Source: Hellea sp. (GTDB lineage: Bacteria > Pseudomonadota > Alphaproteobacteria > Caulobacterales > Maricaulaceae). Taken from it: a stretch of DNA of 42,873 nucleotides. Where the stretch lies: NCBI GenBank assembly GCA_020629875.1, contig JAHDCL010000015.1:1-42873 (forward strand). The letters are read 5' to 3'. The notes below the pieces were generated by a model that made no database searches, was not told the DNA's origin, and saw only the letters and a program-made list of their open reading frames with translations. This document shows, one piece after another, positions 8,171 through 16,624 of this stretch (the first letter of the stretch is position 1; every line of letters starts with the position of its first letter). A program made the position numbers and the translations under genes.

Positions 8171-8559
8171 AAGTCTTTTGCTTTCTGCCCGCCAAACCAA
8201 TGGCGCGGGCGACCGAGATCGATGTGAAGAAATGTGCTGTAGAAGCCGAAACCAGTGAATCCGGCCCGCCGGCAAGCGCTATACAATGCTCCTTTATCGT
8301 GGCCGCGTAGAGAAATATCCGCCGCTAATTTCAAATGTTGTGACAACGGAGCGCCGCCAATGCGGGCATTATGCAGGCTGCAGCGATGAGCGGACAAAAT
8401 CTGAAATGGGCTATCCACTTCGGTACGCGCGATTTGAAGCCGCTCCATAAAGTACGGCCAGTAAAAATTTGCGCCGCAATGACGACAGGACATTTCTGCC
8501 CGGGTGAAGTTTTTCCACGGCCAATCGTCTGAATGCGTTAAGGGCTTTTTTGTCAGCAT
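8149..8559 (-). CDS. M15 family peptidase / endolysin, GTA-type
   Basis: A 136-residue protein of the M15 D-Ala-D-Ala carboxypeptidase/endolysin family. Zinc ligands are visible as SQHLKLAAD (His75, Asp81) and HID (His112, with Asp114). The N-terminus has the usual FTRAEMSCRHCG stretch of phage-type members. No signal peptide is present, as expected for a holin-dependent lysin. It lies directly before the holin gene, the same order as the endolysin-holin pair of the Rhodobacter capsulatus GTA. No capsid, portal or tail gene is nearby, so this is either an orphan GTA lysis module or a relic of a prophage. Confidence 0.8.
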   Translation of the reverse strand: MLTKKPLTHSDDWPWKNFTRAEMSCRHCGANFYWPYFMERLQIARTEVDSPFQILSAHRCSLHNARIGGAPLSQHLKLAADISLRGHDKGALYSACRRAGFTGFGFYSTFLHIDLGRPRHWFGGQKAKDLWRNYLD

Positions 8560-8603
8560 TAGGCAAATATAGGGACAAACAAATTAGCCAAGCATAGGCA
8601 TAA

Positions 8604-8630
8604 AAAAACCCGCCATAAAAGCGGGTTTTG
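8604..8630 (-). terminator. Rho-independent terminator after the OmpA/DUF2853 operon
   Basis: On the minus strand a 9-bp stem AAAACCCGC / GCGGGTTTT (8621-8629 with 8605-8613) with a 7-base loop is followed by a run of T. It lies 30 bases past the stop of the DUF2853 gene and ahead of the endolysin gene, so it separates the two transcription units. Confidence 0.85.
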
Positions 8631-8659
8631 TTGTGATTTGTCTTAGGATTGAACTTGGC

Positions 8660-9910
8660 TTAGCCGCCGAAGATATCCAATTTCCCTGCCTTTTTCGCAG
8701 CGAGGTAATAGAACGTCACCCGGTTCTTGAAGCGATCAGGTTTCATTTGTGTACAAACATCCTTAACCAGCTCTAGCTGACCAGATGAGAGACCAAGCTT
8801 CTTCGTAGCGAAACCTTTGGCGACGCGACTAACTTCAGCTTCGTCTGAACATGCAACCAATGAGCCATCACGCGTACTGAGTGCTGCACCACAATATTTA
8901 ACGATATTCTGAACAACGTCTCGGTTTGCACGAGAGTCATATTTTTTCACATTTGTGAAATACTTCTCAAACTTAGCTTCTTTATCAGAGAGCTTTGGCT
9001 TTGTGTTACGCGTTGAACCCGCCTTTGGCCCAGGCTTCTTACGCACAGTTCCAGCGGCTGTCAGCTTACCACGCTTTGTTCCTGGCTTTGGACCTGGCTT
9101 GCCTTTCATGGCGCGCGGAGCGGCACCTTTGGCAAGGCCTTTAGCCTGCTTCACCCATTCGTCGCGCTTAATGCGGCCCGGAATAGAGTCGATTACGCCT
9201 TCAACCATATTGACATCAGCGGCTTTCCAGTTCGCAATTTGACGGAAGTAATAGATGCCTTTTGAGTTCAAATCGCCTTCAAACTTTGGCCCGATGCCTT
9301 TGATGAGTTTAAGATCATCCTTAGGCCCATCAGTTGGACCATCCGTGTAAAGAACCTTAGGCTTAGGCGCGGCCTTAGCTTTTGGCTTTGGTGCCGCTTT
9401 TTTCTTCGCCGGCGCCTTTTTCTTAGCAGCAACTGCAGCACCCGCTAGAGCGGCACCTGCAACGGCTTTTTTGGCTGTAGCCCGCTTCTTAGGAGCGGCC
9501 TTCTTAGGAGCAGCCTTTTTAGGCGCTTCTGCAACGCGGCCCTCAAGATACTTTACGCGAGCTGCGAGATAGCGATTGCGCCACTCAAGTGCATAAGTCT
9601 CGTCGTCGTCACCTTTTGACGCCGCAGCAGCAGCTCCGCCAGCGACAGCAGCACCTGCTGCAGCAGCAGCAAGCTTGCCTTTAAGGTCTGAAACTTCAGT
9701 GTCGCGTGTTGAAACGCGGCCTTCAAGCTCTTGAACGCGAGCGCGCAGACCATCGGCTTCGGCGCGTAAAGCACCTTCGCCTTCGACAGACAAATCACCG
9801 ACTTGTTTTTTGCCGCGGAATAAAAGCCCACCGAGCAAAAGCCCGAGAAGACCAAAAAGGAATGGGATTAGCCATCCAAAACATGCGATATAGCTTAATA
9901 CGTTACTCAT
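8660..9910 (-). CDS. Membrane-anchored histone-H1-like / HhH / DUF2853 chimeric protein
   Basis: A 416-residue mosaic. Residues 8-30 are a membrane helix, 40-82 a coiled coil, 81-98 Ala/Gly-rich, 128-187 a Lys/Ala/Pro-rich tail with AAPKK repeats like histone H1, 198-260 a helix-hairpin-helix module (DDLKLIKGIGPKFEGDL), 268-304 two KPGPK segments resembling AT-hooks, and about 308-412 a DUF2853 domain (YCGAALSTRDGSLVACSD, RVTFYYL). The HhH module with this sequence style is common in alphaproteobacteria, also fused to NuoE and ribosomal L21. ATG 9910 is chosen because AAGGAG lies nine bases upstream; an in-frame TTG at 9916 is too close. A membrane-tethered DNA- or RNA-binding role is inferred. 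It is co-transcribed with the BON-OmpA gene. Confidence 0.8.
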   Translation of the reverse strand: MSNVLSYIACFGWLIPFLFGLLGLLLGGLLFRGKKQVGDLSVEGEGALRAEADGLRARVQELEGRVSTRDTEVSDLKGKLAAAAAGAAVAGGAAAAASKGDDDETYALEWRNRYLAARVKYLEGRVAEAPKKAAPKKAAPKKRATAKKAVAGAALAGAAVAAKKKAPAKKKAAPKPKAKAAPKPKVLYTDGPTDGPKDDLKLIKGIGPKFEGDLNSKGIYYFRQIANWKAADVNMVEGVIDSIPGRIKRDEWVKQAKGLAKGAAPRAMKGKPGPKPGTKRGKLTAAGTVRKKPGPKAGSTRNTKPKLSDKEAKFEKYFTNVKKYDSRANRDVVQNIVKYCGAALSTRDGSLVACSDEAEVSRVAKGFATKKLGLSSGQLELVKDVCTQMKPDRFKNRVTFYYLAAKKAGKLDIFGG

Positions 9911-9923
9911 TTTCAAAGTCTCC

Positions 9924-11006
9924 TTACTCGGACTGTGTCACGATAAATTCAATGCGGCGGTTCTGAGCCTTGCCAGCATCTGTTGAGTTGTCACCGATAG
10001 GTCTGGCTTCGCCAACACCTGTCGCGGTCATACGATTGCGTTCAACGCCATTCTCGGAAAGATAGGCAACGACAAGATTAGCCCGGGCTTCTGAGAGGCG
10101 CTGATTATAATCTTCAGAGCCGTCAGCATCCGTATGGCCTTCAATGTTGATTTGGAAAGATGAACATTGCTTCGCCGCCGAAGCCAACGCGTTTAGAAGG
10201 TCGAAACTTTCCGCTCCGCGAATTTCAGCTTTGTCATATGCAAAGTTAATCTTCTTGCCGCGTTTCAAGTCATCCAGCAGGGATTGGCAAATCTGTACAG
10301 ATTGAATTTCGCCAACATTGACATTAGCAGCATCTGGCACCGTAATTGATGCCGCGCCATTGTAACCAGTTAATGAAGCCGCACGTGAATTGATTGCATC
10401 ACGAACATCCGAGGTGGTTGTTCTTCCGCTGATCACTGAGCTTGCGTCTTCCATTGTAAAGCGGCCGACATCCAAAAGCTTCAGGTCATCAATATTCTGA
10501 TTGAGAACATTTTCCCAGTTGGCATTTGGCGCGCCATTCGCAACACGAACTTTACGATCAATGACGCTAGAATAAGCAGACTTTGCTCTCGCAAGAACGC
10601 GATCTCTTTGCTCTTGGCTTTGAACCCAGCCGTTTAATACAACGCGACCGCTCTCATCTTTTATGGCAGAAAACGTATAGGGCGATTGTGTTGGAAGCGC
10701 TGGAGCTTTCTTCACAGTCATGTCGTTCTTTACTTCATGCCACGTTTTTTTATCAGCGCATTTCGAACACTTTGTGTTCGCAGCTAGCGTGCCGATTTCG
10801 TTCTTTGTCTTTTCGCTTGCCGCTTCGCCTGTTAGCGTTGCAACATTGCCTGACATGTCTACTTGTGTTTGCGTATAACCAGCTCCCGTCAGCGCATTAC
10901 GGATGTCGTCACCCATTGATGCTGATCGATTAGGCGCGGTAAACAAAGACCACAGCAGAGATGCGATGGCGAGGATGATTATCCCCCAGAACCATTTCGC
11001 TCCCAT
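9924..11006 (-). CDS. BON/OmpA family peptidoglycan-associated protein
   Basis: The 360-residue protein starts at ATG 11006 behind GGAGGAAG; the frame extends to 11099 but has no ribosome site there. An N-terminal hydrophobic segment (WFWGIIILAIASLLWSLF) anchors it or acts as a signal. Residues of about 35-230 contain BON-like repeats (DIRNALTGAGY..VDMSGNVATLTGEA). The last 110 residues are an OmpA C-terminal domain (INFAYDKAEI, IEGHTDADGSEDYNQRLSEARA, RRIEFIV) that binds peptidoglycan. The layout resembles mycobacterial ArfA (Rv0899). It is the first gene of the operon with the HhH/DUF2853 protein; its stop overlaps the ribosome site of that gene. Confidence 0.82.
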   Translation of the reverse strand: MGAKWFWGIIILAIASLLWSLFTAPNRSASMGDDIRNALTGAGYTQTQVDMSGNVATLTGEAASEKTKNEIGTLAANTKCSKCADKKTWHEVKNDMTVKKAPALPTQSPYTFSAIKDESGRVVLNGWVQSQEQRDRVLARAKSAYSSVIDRKVRVANGAPNANWENVLNQNIDDLKLLDVGRFTMEDASSVISGRTTTSDVRDAINSRAASLTGYNGAASITVPDAANVNVGEIQSVQICQSLLDDLKRGKKINFAYDKAEIRGAESFDLLNALASAAKQCSSFQINIEGHTDADGSEDYNQRLSEARANLVVAYLSENGVERNRMTATGVGEARPIGDNSTDAGKAQNRRIEFIVTQSE

Positions 11007-11149
11007 ATTCTTCCTCCATAGAAAATTGGTGAGCCATGCCACAAATGCAGACTCATTGAACGCGTTTAACGGATTGCCGATGAACTGGCAATGAAGCAAT
11101 TCATTTAATTTCTAACTTGCCAAGACAAGCGAGAGAAGAAGAAACCTAA

Positions 11150-12109
11150 TTAATTAGCGACGCGCTTCTGGGCTTCTTTATATTCAGCCGCAAACTGGTC
11201 AACAATTTCCTGAATGGATGGAGCATCATGTACAGACCCCACGCCCTGCCCTGCGCCCCATATATCTTTCCAAGCTTTGGCTTCAGTGTTTCCACCAGAG
11301 CCGAAATTCATTGCAGATTTATCGGCGGTCGGCAGATTATTCGGATCAAGACCGGCTTTCTCAATTGACCCCTTCAGATAATTACCATGTACGCCGGTAA
11401 AGAGACTCGAATAAATGATGTCTTCGCCCGCACTATCAATAATTTCTTGTTTATACGCATCCTCAGCATTGGCTTCCTTAGAGGCGATGAAACGCGTTCC
11501 AATATAAGCCAAATCAGCGCCGATAGCTAAAGCACCTGCGACCGAACCACCAGTCGCAATCGAACCTGAGAGCAACAATGGTCCTTTATGGAATTGACGA
11601 ATTTCTGGAATTAATGCGAATGGCGAAAGACGGCCTGCGTGACCACCAGCGCCTGAACACACAGCGATCAGACCATCTGCGCCCATAGACAACGCCTTCT
11701 TAGCATGCCGAATGTTGACCACGTCATGTAAAACGATACCGCCATAACTATGGGTGGCATCATAGACATCTTGATTGGCCTGAAGGCTCGTGATGATAAT
11801 TGGAACTTCATGCTTGCGGCAAACTTCAGTGTCATGCTCGAGTCGGTTGTTAGACGGGTGACAAATTTGGTTCACGGCAAAAGGCGCTACCTTTTTGTCT
11901 GGATTGTCTTTTTGATATTGCTCAAGCTCAAGCTTAATCCGAACAATCCATTTCTCTAACTCTTCCGCCGGACGCGCGTTGAGCGCCGGAAATGAACCAA
12001 CTATGCCAGCCTTACATTGCGCAATAACCAACTCCGGACCCGACACGATAAACATCGGAGCAGCGACGATCGGCATTTCAAGATTTTGCAAAATGGGGGG
12101 CAATGACAT
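11150..12109 (-). CDS. Nitronate monooxygenase family flavoprotein
   Basis: A 319-residue TIM-barrel FMN enzyme of the 2-nitropropane dioxygenase/nitronate monooxygenase family. Visible blocks are PIVAAPMFIVSGPELV at the N-terminus, VCSGAGGHAGR (FMN and catalytic-His loop), SGSIATGGSVAGALAIGADLAYIGTRF (phosphate binding). AAGGA precedes the ATG at 12109. Such enzymes oxidise alkyl nitronates, but many members found with acyl-CoA genes have unproved substrates. The promoter contains palindrome copy 2, shared with the acyl-CoA operon, so a role in the same pathway is plausible. Confidence 0.85.
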   Translation of the reverse strand: MSLPPILQNLEMPIVAAPMFIVSGPELVIAQCKAGIVGSFPALNARPAEELEKWIVRIKLELEQYQKDNPDKKVAPFAVNQICHPSNNRLEHDTEVCRKHEVPIIITSLQANQDVYDATHSYGGIVLHDVVNIRHAKKALSMGADGLIAVCSGAGGHAGRLSPFALIPEIRQFHKGPLLLSGSIATGGSVAGALAIGADLAYIGTRFIASKEANAEDAYKQEIIDSAGEDIIYSSLFTGVHGNYLKGSIEKAGLDPNNLPTADKSAMNFGSGGNTEAKAWKDIWGAGQGVGSVHDAPSIQEIVDQFAAEYKEAQKRVAN

Positions 12110-12133
12110 GAGATATCCTTAAGTGAAATTACG

Positions 12134-12153
12134 ATATGCAATTATATGCATAT
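12134..12153. promoter_or_regulatory. Palindromic operator, copy 2
   Basis: ATATGCA and TGCATAT flank ATTATA. The site matches copy 1 (6353-6372) at 17 of 20 positions. On the minus strand it contains a perfect TATAAT (12141-12146) placed about 31 bases before the nitronate monooxygenase start, so a bound protein would cover the -10 box. It lies in a 69-base gap between two minus-strand genes, so here the controlled gene is not ambiguous. Confidence 0.65.
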
Positions 12154-12178
12154 AGTGCGATGTCCAGCAAAAAACGAT

Positions 12179-13456
12179 TTACTCGTTAAACAAACTAACG
12201 GCTGTGGCCGTCATCGTATCAACGCCCACTGGAATAGCGGCCGCCGCGTCAGGCTTGAAAAACGGGGAATGCAGTGACGGCATAGATCTCCCAGCCTTCT
12301 TCGCGGCCTTCACTTCCACAGGATCAGCAGCCCCCAACCAGTAAATCATACCCGGAATTTTCGGCTCAGTGCGCCCATAACGACCAAAGTCTTCTCCGCC
12401 CATAACCGGTTCCGCGACAAGAACGTTTTCTTCCCCGATAACTTTCGTCATAGTTTTCATCGCCTTGGCCGCCAAAGTAGGGTTGTTAAAGGCGGCGGGG
12501 GTATATTCATCTTTAATCTCAACGACAGGCAGCTTATCGTCAGGCAAGCCCGCGACACGCCCCATATTTTCAGAAATGCGCTTAATCGAGCTTAGCAATT
12601 TATCCCGCGTTTCATCGGAGTAAGACCTTACCGTGAGCTGTAACTTCACTTCCTCGCCGATGATGTTATGTTTCGTGCCACCGTGAATCGAGCCAACAGT
12701 GACAACCGCCGAGTCCTGCGCGGCGACCTCACGCGAAACTATGGTTTGCAGCGCGAGAACGATTTGCGAGGCGATAACAATAGGATCTTTTGTCGTCTGT
12801 GGGTAAGCCCCATGACCACCAATACCTTTCACTGTAATGTCCACCGAGTCTACGTTTGCTAGCGCATAGCCAGACGTGATGCCCACCTGCCCGGCGGGCA
12901 TTGCTGAATTGGCATGGAGTGCTAAGTTATAATCTGGTCTTGGGAACTTGGTAAAAAGTCCAGCCTTGAGCATATCTTTCGCTCCGTGACTGATTTCTTC
13001 AGCAGGTTGCAAAATCATAACCAATGTACCTGACCACAAATCCTTATTCGCTACCAACTCCTGAGCCGTGCCGAGAAATGTGGTCATATGAATATCGTGC
13101 CCACAGGCATGCATAACCGGCCACTCATCACCAAAACGGTCTTTTTTAATCACCGTACTCGCATATGGAAGCCCCGTGCTCTCTTTGACAGGCAAGCCAT
13201 CCATATCGGCGCGGATCATTATCGTCTTTCCCGGACCATTCTTCATCACCGATACAACACCTGTCCCGCCAAAATTCTCAGTCACATCAAAACCCAGTTT
13301 TTTCATACGCGTAGCGAGGTAAGCTGCTGTTTCTGTTTCCATGCTGGAGAGCTCTGGGTTCGCATGAAGGTGCTTATATACATCCATCAAGGTCTCGGCT
13401 TGCGCCGCTGGCGCTAAGGCGAACAAAGCTGCTGTGAGTAGAAATTTCATCTTCAT
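12179..13456 (-). CDS. Exported M20 family amidohydrolase (hippurate hydrolase-like)
   Basis: A 425-residue protein with a cleavable signal peptide (hydrophobic stretch ending APAAQA-E). M20D metal-binding blocks are seen: HACGHDIHMTTFLG, LQPAEEISHGAKDML with the catalytic Glu pair, ALHANSAMPAG and MGGEDFGRYG near the C-terminus. Family members hydrolyse N-acyl or N-aminoacyl amino acids; here the signal peptide puts it in the periplasm. The start ATG overlaps the upstream M28 stop by one base (TAATG) and a GGAG site lies just before it; a second ATG two codons on is also possible. It probably completes peptide breakdown begun by the M28 enzyme. Confidence 0.87.
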   Translation of the reverse strand: MKMKFLLTAALFALAPAAQAETLMDVYKHLHANPELSSMETETAAYLATRMKKLGFDVTENFGGTGVVSVMKNGPGKTIMIRADMDGLPVKESTGLPYASTVIKKDRFGDEWPVMHACGHDIHMTTFLGTAQELVANKDLWSGTLVMILQPAEEISHGAKDMLKAGLFTKFPRPDYNLALHANSAMPAGQVGITSGYALANVDSVDITVKGIGGHGAYPQTTKDPIVIASQIVLALQTIVSREVAAQDSAVVTVGSIHGGTKHNIIGEEVKLQLTVRSYSDETRDKLLSSIKRISENMGRVAGLPDDKLPVVEIKDEYTPAAFNNPTLAAKAMKTMTKVIGEENVLVAEPVMGGEDFGRYGRTEPKIPGMIYWLGAADPVEVKAAKKAGRSMPSLHSPFFKPDAAAAIPVGVDTMTATAVSLFNE

Positions 13457-14874
13457 TATTCATCTCCACGAAAATTAGTATCCGCTTCTGACGCCATCCA
13501 CATCATAGTGGCAAAGGCAGCTACGTTTTGCTGAATTTCATCTTTGTCAATTTTATCAAATGTATCGTCAGGTGTGTGGTGCAAGTCGAAATAATCTGTT
13601 CCGTCTTGTTGCCAGCGCATCGTCGGCACGCCCTGACGTGACATCGGTCCGATATCCGGGCCGCCATTGGTCGGCATGTCGGAGAAAGGCAACCCCATTG
13701 CCTGCCCCATCGCCCTGATAACAGACACTCCGGACTTAACACCCGACTTTATCTCATAGGCAGGACCCGCGCCGAAGTCTGATTCTGTGGCCAGAACATG
13801 ATTGTCCAAATCAGTGTCTTTATGCGCTGCCACATAGGCAAAACCGCCCAATAACCCAACCTCTTCGGCTCCGAACGCGACAACACGTAAGGTCCGTTTA
13901 GGTTTCAAACCGCTCTCAATTATCACTCGTGCAGCGCCAGCCGAAATACCAATACCAGCCCCGTCATCGATAGCTCCAGTGCCTAAGTCCCACGAATCTA
14001 AATGACCACTAACCAGAACAATTTCATCAGGTTTTTCAGAGCCAATAATTTCTCCGATGACATTTCCTGATTCTCTCTCTCCTCTCCAAGCGGGCGTCAT
14101 TTCCATTTTAACGGTGACCTCACCGCCACGAGACAAGGTCCGCTCCAGCTGATCTGCATCCGGGGCTGATAACGCCGCAATGGGGATCTTCTTCACGCCG
14201 TCAGCATAACGCATCATGCCGGTGTGCGGAAATCGGTGACTGTCGGTACCAACAGAGCGGATAACAACAGCAACAGCGCCGCGCTTAGCAGCCTCAGTTG
14301 CGCCTTCACGGCGCTTTTGGTTCGCGGGCCCATATCCAGCACCATCTGGAGCCTTCTTCATACGGCCAGAGATAAACACAATCTTGCCCTCTAGCCCACC
14401 TTCAGGCGCGTTTTTCAAATCTTCAAAGGTCGGGAAATAGGCCAACTCCGCCTCTATGCCGCCTTCGGGCGTAGCCACAGAGCCCCCCAGAGAGGTAATG
14501 TAAAGCTGTTGAGGGTTAGGTGAAACAATCGCAGCCGTCTCAATCCCCCGTTCCCAATAAGGCATGGTAAAAGGTTCGATTCGGACATTTTGCAGGCCAA
14601 TTTCTTTGAACTTCGCAACCGCCCACTCTCGCGCCTTGGCTTCTTCGGGTGATCCGCCCACGCGCGGCCCGACCTCCGTCGTGAGGCTCTCGGTAATGTC
14701 ATAAGCTTGCGTGCCCGCAAGAGCAGCCTTTATAAGCCTATCGACCTCTGGGCTCCGCTGGTATTCCGCCGACTTAGCTGGCGTGCTTGAAGCCTCCTTT
14801 TCCGGTGGGGTGAGCGTTTCAGAACAGCCGATCAAAGTTGAGCTTGCCAGAAGAGAGATTAAGAGTGCGCGCAT
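13456..14874 (-). CDS. M28 family zinc peptidase, lipoprotein
   Basis: A 472-residue protein with a lipobox (LIGC, Cys17) when started at ATG 14874, which has AAGGTG upstream; the open frame to 14913 adds no signal logic. A PA-like insert (GAVAVVIRSVG) precedes the catalytic domain. Zinc motifs are SGHLDSWDLGTGAIDDGAG (His, Asp), FGAEEVGLLGG (Glu pair), ATESDFGAG (Asp) and HHTPDDTFD (His), all intact. It resembles glutamate-carboxypeptidase-II-like or PGCP-type aminopeptidases. It is followed with a one-base overlap by the M20 hydrolase and is divergent from a second M28 gene. Confidence 0.87.
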   Translation of the reverse strand: MRALLISLLASSTLIGCSETLTPPEKEASSTPAKSAEYQRSPEVDRLIKAALAGTQAYDITESLTTEVGPRVGGSPEEAKAREWAVAKFKEIGLQNVRIEPFTMPYWERGIETAAIVSPNPQQLYITSLGGSVATPEGGIEAELAYFPTFEDLKNAPEGGLEGKIVFISGRMKKAPDGAGYGPANQKRREGATEAAKRGAVAVVIRSVGTDSHRFPHTGMMRYADGVKKIPIAALSAPDADQLERTLSRGGEVTVKMEMTPAWRGERESGNVIGEIIGSEKPDEIVLVSGHLDSWDLGTGAIDDGAGIGISAGAARVIIESGLKPKRTLRVVAFGAEEVGLLGGFAYVAAHKDTDLDNHVLATESDFGAGPAYEIKSGVKSGVSVIRAMGQAMGLPFSDMPTNGGPDIGPMSRQGVPTMRWQQDGTDYFDLHHTPDDTFDKIDKDEIQQNVAAFATMMWMASEADTNFRGDE

Positions 14875-14956
14875 AGTTTCACCTTTTATTTTTGTGGCTA
14901 TATGATTAGACACAGCAAAACGGTTTTCAACCGAAAAGAAAATATAGGAAGCGGAT

Positions 14957-16618
14957 ATGACTCGTCTTGGGATTTTGGCGCTCAGCGCATCAATGGTTTT
15001 TTTAGCTGGCTGCGAGCCGACGGCAACTCAAGATAACTCTGCAAAACCACCCATAGCCTCAGCGGCAGATATTGGCAGGCGTATTGAACGCTTAGCTTCT
15101 GATGAATTTGAGGGCCGTGCTCCTGGAACGCCCGGCGGCATAGCCGCCTCGCAATATATCGCGGATGAAATGAAATTAGCTGGACTTACGCCGATGGGCG
15201 AAAATGGCAGCTATTTTCAACCTGTCGAGCTTACAGCCCAAACGGTTCTTCCGACTTCTACAATGTCCATCTCCAATGGAGACACTCAGGTTGTGGACGG
15301 AAACTCCACTGAAAACGCAGTTTTCTGGACAAAACGACTTGATGAAACCGTGGAGCTCAAAGACAGCGAGCTCGTCTTTGTTGGTTACGGAGTAACCGCC
15401 CCAGAATATGGCTGGGATGACTATGCCGGTTTGGATGTAAAAGGCAAAACAGTCGTCATGCTGGTAAATGACCCAGGGTTTGCTACAAAAGATGAGGCTT
15501 TATTTAAGGGCAACGCCATGACTTATTATGGCCGCTGGACTTATAAATATGAGGAAGCCGCCCGTCAGGGCGCAGCAGCGGCTATCGTAATCCATGAAAC
15601 AGCACCGGCCTCATATGGCTGGGATGTCGTTTCAGGTTCTTGGACCGGAGAGCAATATGACCTTGTGCGCCCAGACCGCGGCGCCTCTCGCGTGGCTCTG
15701 GAAGGCTGGGTCACCTATGATCAAGCGGAACAAATGTTTGCAACTGCCAATCTCGACCTTGCAGAGATGAAATCCAACGCTGCTGCGAAAGGGTTTAAAC
15801 CCGTTCCAGCGCCAGCTTTGACGCTCAATGCGACGATTAATCAAACTGTAAAGACAACAACATCAAGAAATGTTGCCGGAGCCGTCAAAGGCACGACCCG
15901 TCCCGATGAGTACGTACTTTATATGGCCCACTGGGACCATCTTGGAAAAAATGACGCGATTGAAGGCGATGATAAAATCTATAATGGCGCAGTCGACAAT
16001 GCGACGGGAACTGCAGCTATTCTTGAGATTGCCGAAGCATTTGTGCAGCAAGGCGCACCTGAGCGATCAGCATTATTTGTCGCTGTGACAGCCGAAGAAA
16101 GCGGCCTCCTTGGTTCTGCCTTTTATGCAGAAGACCCGATTGTCCCGCTCGATAAAACAGTTTCAGGCATTAACATTGATGCTATCCTGCCCCTTGGAAA
16201 AACCAAGGACATGAAGGTCATAGGTTTTGGCGCTTCACAACTTGAAGACCGATTGAAAACTGTCCTTGAACCCCGCGGAATGTATATTGTTCCGGATGAT
16301 AAGCCTGAAGCGGGCTACTACTACCGCTCTGATCACATTAGTCTGGCGAAGAAAGGTGTGCCGATGCTCTATTCTGACCCCGGGAATGACCACATTACAA
16401 ATGGCCTGACCTATGGCGAAGATTTCGCTAAGGAATACACGAAAGACCGCTATCACAAACCTGCAGACGAATACGATAATAGCTGGGATCTATCAGGGAT
16501 TGAGCAAAGCACCGAAATTTTGTTTGAACTAGGATATGGTCTCGCCAACTCTCAAGATTGGCCAAATTGGTATGAAGGCACAGAATTCCGTGCTCTGCGT
16601 GACGAGATGCGGAAATAA
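14957..16618 (+). CDS. M28 family zinc peptidase with PA insert, lipoprotein
   Basis: A 553-residue lipoprotein (LAGC, Cys19) with AGGAAG before the ATG. After an N-terminal segment typical of the subgroup (RIERLASDEFEGRAPGTPGG) comes a PA domain (residues of about 140-290). The M28 zinc site follows: HWDHLG at 325-330, Asp347 in VDNATG, Glu380-Glu381 in TAEESG, a later NIDA, and YYRSDHISLAKKGVP. It is predicted to be a periplasmic or outer-membrane aminopeptidase. Six bases after its stop begin two glycosyltransferase-like genes, an unexpected partner. It is transcribed away from the other M28/M20 pair across an 82-base gap. Confidence 0.87.
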   Translation: MTRLGILALSASMVFLAGCEPTATQDNSAKPPIASAADIGRRIERLASDEFEGRAPGTPGGIAASQYIADEMKLAGLTPMGENGSYFQPVELTAQTVLPTSTMSISNGDTQVVDGNSTENAVFWTKRLDETVELKDSELVFVGYGVTAPEYGWDDYAGLDVKGKTVVMLVNDPGFATKDEALFKGNAMTYYGRWTYKYEEAARQGAAAAIVIHETAPASYGWDVVSGSWTGEQYDLVRPDRGASRVALEGWVTYDQAEQMFATANLDLAEMKSNAAAKGFKPVPAPALTLNATINQTVKTTTSRNVAGAVKGTTRPDEYVLYMAHWDHLGKNDAIEGDDKIYNGAVDNATGTAAILEIAEAFVQQGAPERSALFVAVTAEESGLLGSAFYAEDPIVPLDKTVSGINIDAILPLGKTKDMKVIGFGASQLEDRLKTVLEPRGMYIVPDDKPEAGYYYRSDHISLAKKGVPMLYSDPGNDHITNGLTYGEDFAKEYTKDRYHKPADEYDNSWDLSGIEQSTEILFELGYGLANSQDWPNWYEGTEFRALRDEMRK

Positions 16619-16624
16619 ACCCTT

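Noticed and set aside
7712-8559. Possible complete prophage
   Set aside because: Only an endolysin and holin are present; no integrase, attachment site, capsid, portal or terminase gene was found in the window.
9361-9540. Tandem-looking repeats in the Lys/Ala/Pro region
   Set aside because: They are in-frame codons of low-complexity protein sequence in the DUF2853 chimera, not a mobile or CRISPR repeat.
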